This document shows, piece by piece, positions 60,883 through 64,000 of a stretch of 64,000 bases of DNA. This stretch comes from Tumebacillus lacus. GTDB lineage: Bacteria > Bacillota > Bacilli > Tumebacillales > Tumebacillaceae. How positions within the stretch are numbered: position 1 is the first letter of the stretch; the number at the start of each line of letters is the position of its first letter. A model generated the notes under the pieces. The model ran no database searches. It had not been told where the DNA came from and saw only the letters and a program-made list of their open reading frames with translations. The DNA lies in assembly GCF_026410385.1 (NCBI RefSeq), contig NZ_JAPMLT010000002.1, forward strand, positions 62,001 to 126,000. The letters are read 5' to 3'. A program made the translations under genes and the position numbers.

Positions 60883-61118
60883 AATAGCTCCTCATTCCTG
60901 AAAACTCAGGTCCCTAATTTGCTCTTCAACTTCGACATGATTCGTCATATTTCCTGTTTTTCTTCTGACAAATTTGCAAATTCATGTTGAAACACTGGGG
61001 ATATTGGTGAAATCTTTCAATAGGAACGAGGACCTATCCATCAATTTTATGGAAAATACCAGTCAGGGAGTTGCTCTCCCTCTTTTTTAATGCTTACATG
61101 GTAGAGTAGAGAGGGAGT

Positions 61119-61934
61119 GTGCGTTTGCTTTTCATTGGACGGATGTTTTATGAAGTCTTTATCATTCTGACCGTTCTGACGTATGCCATCATCATCTTTG
61201 CCGATCCGGCCGATCACCCGTTTTTGACTCCCCAATTGATCTGGAGAATCGACATCACGCTGATCTCCGTATTTGCGGTCGAGTACATCTGGGGCTTGCA
61301 ACGAGCGGCGCGAAAATGGGAGTATGTAAAGAAAAATTGGTTCGACCTGCTGGCGATGATTCCGCTGGAGTCTTTTTTCCCGCTCGCCCGATTCATCCGG
61401 GTGGTGCGGTTGATCCGCATTTTTAAAGAGTCGCCGCTGCTGTGGAGTCTGATCACGTCGCGGGAGCTCGGTGTGATCTTCCTGTTTGTCTTCGTCGTCT
61501 TAATGTGGGCCTCTTCCGGGGTTTATATGTTGGAGTACGGCGTGAACGATTCGATTCAAACGTTCGGAGACGCGGTGTGGCTGGCCATCGTCACGACGAC
61601 GACGGTCGGCTACGGGGATATTTCACCGAAAACAGAGGGCGGGCGGATGATCGTGGCGTTCCTGATGGTGACCGGCATCGGCATGATCTCGACGCTGACG
61701 GCCAATCTCGCCAACCACTCGATCACGTTTTTTGACTCGATCAAAATGAAATACAAACTGCAAGCGTTGGAAGACGGGTCGCTGGAGGAAGAGGAAGCGG
61801 CCGAGGACCGCCTGCATCTGCGGATCAAGGAAGATGTGATCCACCAGATCCAGCACATCGAATCGCTCAGCGACGCGGAGTATCGGACGCTGCTGCGGAT
61901 GATGGCGTTGCTGCGGGATACATCCAAAGACTAG
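61119..61934 (+). CDS. Voltage-gated-type potassium channel protein
   Basis: The 271-residue protein has an S1-S4-like region with an arginine-bearing helix (FIRVVRLIRIFK, about 92-103), pore helices and the filter TTTVGYGD (161-168). A charged C-terminal part follows (LEEEEAAEDRLHLR). It is a compact Kv-like K+ channel. The likely start is GTG 61119 with GAGGG close before it, though the spacing is short; the ATG at 61140 is an alternative. Confidence 0.88.
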   Translation: MRLLFIGRMFYEVFIILTVLTYAIIIFADPADHPFLTPQLIWRIDITLISVFAVEYIWGLQRAARKWEYVKKNWFDLLAMIPLESFFPLARFIRVVRLIRIFKESPLLWSLITSRELGVIFLFVFVVLMWASSGVYMLEYGVNDSIQTFGDAVWLAIVTTTTVGYGDISPKTEGGRMIVAFLMVTGIGMISTLTANLANHSITFFDSIKMKYKLQALEDGSLEEEEAAEDRLHLRIKEDVIHQIQHIESLSDAEYRTLLRMMALLRDTSKD

Positions 61935-61941
61935 CATACAA

Positions 61942-61978
61942 AAGAGCGACTCCCCGGATGCGGGTGAGTCGCTCTTTC
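61942..61978. terminator. Bidirectional terminator
   Basis: AAAGAGCGACTC pairs with GAGTCGCTCTTT between convergent genes. Confidence 0.9.
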
Positions 61979-61981
61979 TTG

Positions 61982-62971
61982 TTATTTATTGACCAGCAAC
62001 ACGACGATTGACGCCAGTGAGAAGCAGATGCCGAGCAGATACATGAAGGACACGGTCTGCACCTGATTCATGCCGCTCTGCATCAGCGTGTGGTGCGTGT
62101 GCGATTTGTCGGCGTGGTGGATCGGGCGTTTTTCTTTGATCCGGCGGATGATGACAAACACCGTGTCAAAGATCGGCACCCCAAGTGCAAGCACTGGCAC
62201 GATCACGGAGACGAACGTCGCCGATTTGAACGCGCCGTCGACCGCGATGGCCGCCAGCGTGAAGCCGAGGAACGTCGCGCCCGCGTCGCCCATGAAGATG
62301 CGCGCCGGGTGGAAGTTGTGCTTGAGAAACGCCAGGCAGACGCCGATCAGCGCCACTGCGTACAGCGCGACCGAGCCGTTGTCGGCCATCAAGGCGATGA
62401 ACAGAAGCGTCGTGCCGGAGATCGAGGCGATCCCTGCTGCCAGACCGTCCACCCCGTCGAGGAAGTTGAGCATGTTGGTGATCGCGACCACCCAGAGGAT
62501 CGTCACCGCGTAGGAGACCCAGCCGATGCCGTGATCGCTGAAGTTATAATACGGCGCGTCGATCCACGGAATGGTGATCGAGTTGACCCGGACGTCGAAC
62601 GCCACCAGCACGACAGCCGCCGCGATGTGGGTGAGCAGTTTCGGCCAGGCCGGGAAGTCTTTGCCCCGCGTCTTGTAGTAGTCGTCGAGGACCCCGATGG
62701 CAAAGAGCAAAAAGCCGCCGATCAAGATCCCGTAGAACGTGCCGTCGATTTTTCCAAAGAAGAATTCCATCACAAAGACGGTGATGACAAATGCGAAGTA
62801 CAGCGCGACCCCGCCGAGCAGCGGAATCGGTTCCTTGTGCAGTTTGCGCGGATTGGGCAAGTCCACGAATCCGTATTTCATCGCCACTTTCCTCACGTAC
62901 GGAACCATAAAGTACACGAGCGCAAATGAGACGATCAACGTCGCCGTCAGCACTGAGATCAGGGATTGCAT
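61982..62971 (-). CDS. Undecaprenyl-phosphate sugar-1-phosphate transferase, TagO/WecA type
   Basis: The protein of about 329 residues has ten or so membrane helices and the family motifs LVDLPNPRKLHKEPIPLLGG-like start, IGVLDDYYKTRGK, NMLNFLDGVDGLAAGIA, FMGDAGATFLGF and SHTHHTLMQSG. These bind Mg and the polyprenyl and UDP-sugar substrates. It starts wall teichoic acid or other surface glycan synthesis by moving GlcNAc-1-P (or similar) to undecaprenyl phosphate. The ATG at 62971 is preferred because the upstream extension is not membrane-like. Confidence 0.9.
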   Translation of the reverse strand: MQSLISVLTATLIVSFALVYFMVPYVRKVAMKYGFVDLPNPRKLHKEPIPLLGGVALYFAFVITVFVMEFFFGKIDGTFYGILIGGFLLFAIGVLDDYYKTRGKDFPAWPKLLTHIAAAVVLVAFDVRVNSITIPWIDAPYYNFSDHGIGWVSYAVTILWVVAITNMLNFLDGVDGLAAGIASISGTTLLFIALMADNGSVALYAVALIGVCLAFLKHNFHPARIFMGDAGATFLGFTLAAIAVDGAFKSATFVSVIVPVLALGVPIFDTVFVIIRRIKEKRPIHHADKSHTHHTLMQSGMNQVQTVSFMYLLGICFSLASIVVLLVNK

Positions 62972-63197
62972 GTTCTGTGTTTCGCCTCCCTCTGCGCCAC
63001 TTTGAGTTACAAGATTTGAGTTACCAGTAGTGTGCGCAAATTCCCTTATAAAAACCGTACCCATTATACCAGAGTCCCGAAGAAAAACAAAAGAGACGAT
63101 TCTTGAAAAAACAGCGACGATTTGTGTTCTATCAACTCTTGGCCCTTCATAGAATCTAGCAATCGAACCAAAAATGACAGTTTAGGAGGAGTTACTC

Positions 63198-63341
63198 ATG
63201 ATCAGCGGTATTCTGTTGTTCCACTTGGTTGCTATTCCATTGGTATTCATGCTCGGCCGGATGTCGAACAAGATCGCGTTTGTTCGCGTAAAAGCGCAAG
63301 ACCGCTCCACGGTGAGCGAGTTCCTGCGCGGCCGCGATTGA
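63198..63341 (+). CDS. Small membrane protein, 47 residues
   Basis: ATG 63198 follows TAGGAGGAG and the frame ends at TGA 63339-63341. It encodes MISGILLFHLVAIPLVFMLG (one membrane segment) and a basic-to-polar C-terminal part (KAQDRSTVSEFLRGRD). A terminator (63392-63425) follows. It is unrecognised; a strong ribosome site and the terminator argue that it is real. Confidence 0.6.
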   Translation: MISGILLFHLVAIPLVFMLGRMSNKIAFVRVKAQDRSTVSEFLRGRD

Positions 63342-63391
63342 TCGCGAAAAGGAACGCCATTCGGTGGACGGGCTGATTCGTAAACAGGAGA

Positions 63392-63425
63392 AGAGACGCG
63401 GCCTCCGAGGCGACGCGTCTCTTTC
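63392..63425. terminator. Terminator between convergent genes
   Basis: AGAGACGCG pairs with CGCGTCTCT, followed by TTCC, between the small gene and the IreB-family gene. Confidence 0.8.
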
Positions 63426-63446
63426 CATTGTGCCGGAAGTGCCAGA

Positions 63447-63707
63447 TTACGAGAGGCCTTTCAGCTTGAGATAATCGTTCAAGATCTGTTCGACGGCGGT
63501 CAGGCGGTCGATCTTCGCCATGGTGGCGCGGGCGTTGTGGGCCGAGGTGATGTAGTTGCTCTCCCCGGTCACGATGTAGCCGGCCAGTTGGCGGGACGGA
63601 TCGTAGCCTTGTTCTTTCAATGCCGGGATGACTTTTTCGATGATCTCGAGCAGGAGATCGGATTCTTGGTCAGGACGGAAAATCATGGTCTTGTCGAGGT
63701 TCGACAT
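63447..63707 (-). CDS. IreB/UPF0297 family regulatory protein
   Basis: The 86-residue protein shows the family pattern: MSNLDKTMIF, EVIEK-like helix (LLEIIEKVIPALKEQGYDPSRQLAGYIV) and ITSAHNARATMAKIDRL, then a C-terminal helix. In Enterococcus IreB is phosphorylated by the IreK kinase and affects cephalosporin resistance. Here the gene lies beside murA rather than the alaS/yrrK group. ATG follows AGGAGGAA. Confidence 0.85.
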   Translation of the reverse strand: MSNLDKTMIFRPDQESDLLLEIIEKVIPALKEQGYDPSRQLAGYIVTGESNYITSAHNARATMAKIDRLTAVEQILNDYLKLKGLS

Positions 63708-63761
63708 GTACTATTCCTCCTTTAAGTTCCGGGATCTGTGGCGCGTCTGTTGCTCTGGATG

Positions 63762-64000
63762 TCAAACGGTGATGCGTTCCACCTCGGCGCCGAGGGCGAT
63801 AAACTTATCGACCGGACGCTCGTAGCCGCGGTCGAGGTATTGCAGACCTTCGATGGTCGTCGTGCCCTTGGCTGCGAGACCTGCGAGGATCAACGCGCCG
63901 GATGCGCGCAGGTCGCTGGCGACGACGCGGGCGCCGTGCAGGTTTTCCACACCGCTGACGATCGCGGTGTCGCCGCTGATCTTGATGTCGGCGCCCATGC
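63762..64000 (-). CDS. murA: UDP-GlcNAc 1-carboxyvinyltransferase, C-terminal part
   Basis: The frame is open to the window end and gives about 79 residues: [42 protein letters not shown] and [23 protein letters not shown]. This is the MurA C-terminal domain, which transfers enolpyruvate from PEP to UDP-GlcNAc in peptidoglycan synthesis. The active-site Cys lies outside the window. Confidence 0.9.
   Translation of the reverse strand, partial: MGADIKISGDTAIVSGVENLHGARVVASDLRASGALILAGLAAKGTTTIEGLQYLDRGYERPVDKFIALGAEVERITV

Overview
The window is about 64 kb of a moderately GC-rich Gram-positive chromosome. It carries gatCAB, an IreB/UPF0297 gene next to murA, a YheC/YheD-type ATP-grasp gene of spore formers, strong AGGAGG ribosome sites, many intrinsic terminators, and cobalt-chelatase and CbiH proteins of the Bacillus megaterium type. 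An aerobic or facultative spore-forming Bacillales member, perhaps Alicyclobacillaceae/Tumebacillus-like, fits best. The taxonomic call is inference; no rRNA or insertion sequence is present.

Layout. 1-8.3 kb: truncated membrane sensor gene, small VOC and DUF4180 genes, then a minus-strand housekeeping block (rlmD, cyclodeaminase, lipid kinase, gatB-gatA-gatC). 9.6-12.2 kb: a compact plus-strand three-gene operon (21-residue peptide, ThiF/E1-like adenylating enzyme with an N-terminal recognition-domain-like region, M50 membrane protease with a PqqD-like N-terminus). This is the best candidate for an undescribed RiPP-type system. 12.2-14.2 kb: ECF sigma factor, anti-sigma factor and small membrane protein. 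14.2-33.8 kb: one minus-strand cobalamin operon of about 19.5 kb, read from a promoter at 33.8 kb through a cobalamin riboswitch with its own terminator, then cbiH-cbiX-cbiJ-cbiC-cbiD-cbiET-cbiL-cbiF-cbiG-cbiA-cobO-cobD-cobU-cobS-cobC-cbiP-cbiZ-cbiB-cobA and a Ni/Co permease, ending at a terminator near 14.2 kb. cobT and a divergent bluB lie just outside riboswitch control and supply the lower ligand.

35.6-38.1 kb holds a putative light-responsive operon: a CarH-like B12 photoreceptor repressor with three 11-bp direct repeats at its promoter, an orphan gene, a YbgA/DUF1722 gene (linked to photolyase genes elsewhere) and a small membrane protein. It depends on the cofactor made by the neighbouring operon. 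38.1-40.4 kb has two ATP-grasp ligase genes; 40.5-44.7 kb a Dps-like ferritin, a manganese (yybP-ykoY) riboswitch with a TerC-family exporter, a YhfC membrane protease and a Cu/Zn superoxide dismutase.

44.7-52.7 kb is a mixed set (gluQ, MBL hydrolase, lipoprotein, DUF421, PrcB-domain protein, GNAT, PEP mutase-like, adaA, B3/B4-domain protein, LysE exporter). 53.0-55.0 kb is a WXG100-type polymorphic toxin with a candidate immunity gene, lower in GC than the rest. 55-64 kb carries small DUF1272, DUF1259, VOC and DUF1697 genes, selO, a GGDEF-EAL regulator, a potassium-channel-like protein, a TagO/WecA-type transferase, a 47-residue membrane protein, an IreB-family gene and the 3' end of murA.
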